NCBI RefSeq assembly: GCF_024372725.1
Contig: NZ_VOUA01000025.1
Span: 1 to 55,479 of the forward strand
From: Methanosarcina sp. KYL-1
Lineage (GTDB): Archaea; Halobacteriota; Methanosarcinia; Methanosarcinales; Methanosarcinaceae
DNA length: 55,479 bases
Reading direction: 5' to 3'
The notes below the pieces were generated by a model, which was given only the letters and a program-made list of their open reading frames with translations, did no database searches and was not told where the DNA came from. The position numbers and the translations under genes were made by a program. Below, piece after piece: positions 54,739-55,479 of the stretch; positions within the stretch are counted from its first letter, which is position 1; each line of letters begins with the position of its first letter.

Positions 54739-55338
54739 TTTTCCTCACTTTTCTGCTTTTGTCCCTTTTCTTTGTGGAAACGAGCCCTTTTGCCCTCTGC
54801 CCAGAATCTTCGGCTAAAATTAGTTTATACAGGATTGCTTCATTTCACCGTTAATATCATTTGTTTGATACTCCCGGAAACCCTTCATTTAAAAATGTAC
54901 ACATTTGCCCGTTATGCATCCATCATTTAAAAAAGTATATGATGTGTATCGAATTTTTATATAATTTCTGGATATTACTGTTCAAGCCAGGGGGAGTGGT
55001 TTATTAACTCTTCATTCGTTTCTCATAGTTGGCCTTAAAAGCTGAGCTCCATTTTTTAAATCTCATGTTCTTCCAAAAAAGGATTCGAGCTAATTATGTG
55101 AGACAAGCCTAAGTTAGTCCAATGTTACACGGTTGGTGTTTTGAGTAGAAAAAAATAATGGCCGGTTCGAAATCTTGAATTTTGCCCCATACAACCGTAA
55201 TTATTCATATCGCCTCGTTTTAAATTCCACCTTCGTACGTTTTGGAATACACTATCAGCTGACTTATAAGAAACCATTCTGCCTCAATAAAAAGAAACAA
55301 TATTCAACAAAGAATATAGCAGATAAATTAGGGAAAAG
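54739..55338. promoter_or_regulatory. Upstream region of the giant kinase
   Basis: No gene is supported. AT-rich sequence with TATA-like elements lies at about 54935-54970 (minus-strand TTATATAAAAATTCG), which could drive the kinase with a leader of about 200 nt. The remainder to 55338 shows no clear structure. Confidence 0.4.
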
Positions 55339-55479
55339 AAAACTTAGTGATTAGAAAACTTAGTGATTAGAAAACTTAGTGATTAGAAAACTTAGTGATT
55401 AGAAAACTTAGTGATTAGAAAACTTAGTGATTAGAAAACTTAGTGATTAGAAAACTTAGTGATTAGAAAACTTAGTGAT
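55339..55479. repeat. 16-bp minisatellite running off the window
   Basis: AAAACTTAGTGATTAG is repeated perfectly head to tail for at least 8.8 copies and continues beyond the window. It lies in a gene-free stretch. Confidence 0.95.

Noticed and set aside
55155-55190. GGTTCGAAATC, similar to a tRNA T-arm
   Set aside because: No acceptor stem, D-arm or anticodon arm can be found at the right distances.

Overview
The window reads as a methanogenic archaeon of the Methanosarcina type. It carries the coenzyme F430 biosynthesis genes (cfbA, cfbE, cfbD, cfbC, cfbB), an archaeal tRNA-splicing endonuclease with two fused half-domains, an archaeal ATP-dependent DNA ligase, a surface protein with a PGF-CTERM-like tail, and multi-PAS sensor kinases. 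Promoters are archaeal (A/T-rich TATA boxes, some apparently leaderless genes). Intergenic regions are long and AT-rich, as in Methanosarcina. The species cannot be named from the sequence alone. No rRNA, tRNA, IS element, prophage or CRISPR array was found.

Layout. 1-7.1 kb (all minus): a surface protein cut by the window edge, an SRPBCC protein whose ATG seems lost, a PHP phosphoesterase, a 1-kb gap with twin sequence elements and hairpins, hflX, a conserved archaeal protein and endA. 7.2-13.3 kb (minus): the F430 cluster. CfbA inserts nickel into sirohydrochlorin, CfbB amidates it, CfbC and CfbD (NifH- and NifD-like) reduce and cyclise it, and CfbE closes the last ring. A promoter-bearing 436-bp gap with repeats splits the cluster into cfbA-cfbE and cfbD-cfbC-cfbB. 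13.6-18.3 kb: a transglutaminase-like lipoprotein, a methyltransferase, a gate-domain membrane protein and a UbiB-family kinase. 18.5-22.8 kb (plus): a metal (probably copper) handling group of three small HMA carriers and a CopA ATPase with three more HMA domains. One carrier has no normal start codon. 22.9-26.6 kb: small membrane, phasin-like, lipoprotein and secreted coiled-coil proteins, and a membrane-anchored protein joining an outside domain to an inside winged helix.

27-31.9 kb: housekeeping genes (ACT-type regulator plus homoserine dehydrogenase, DNA ligase, engB, a DHH phosphoesterase). 32.4-44.5 kb: the PGF-CTERM surface protein, a Nif3-like protein, an HD hydrolase, a 1105-residue exported TPR protein and thiI, with several very small proteins between them. 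Two of these are paralogous mini membrane proteins about 6 kb apart. 44.6-54.7 kb (minus): two successive sensor kinase/response regulator modules. The larger kinase (1900 residues) carries ten tandem copies of one 129-residue PAS unit. The window ends inside a 16-bp minisatellite.

The most unusual features are the PAS array, the paralogous mini membrane proteins, two genes with apparently altered start codons (AUA, AUC), the hairpin-bearing gap at 3.1-4.1 kb, and the large number of unrelated short tandem repeats in intergenic DNA. All functions are inferred from sequence motifs read by eye; no database search was run.
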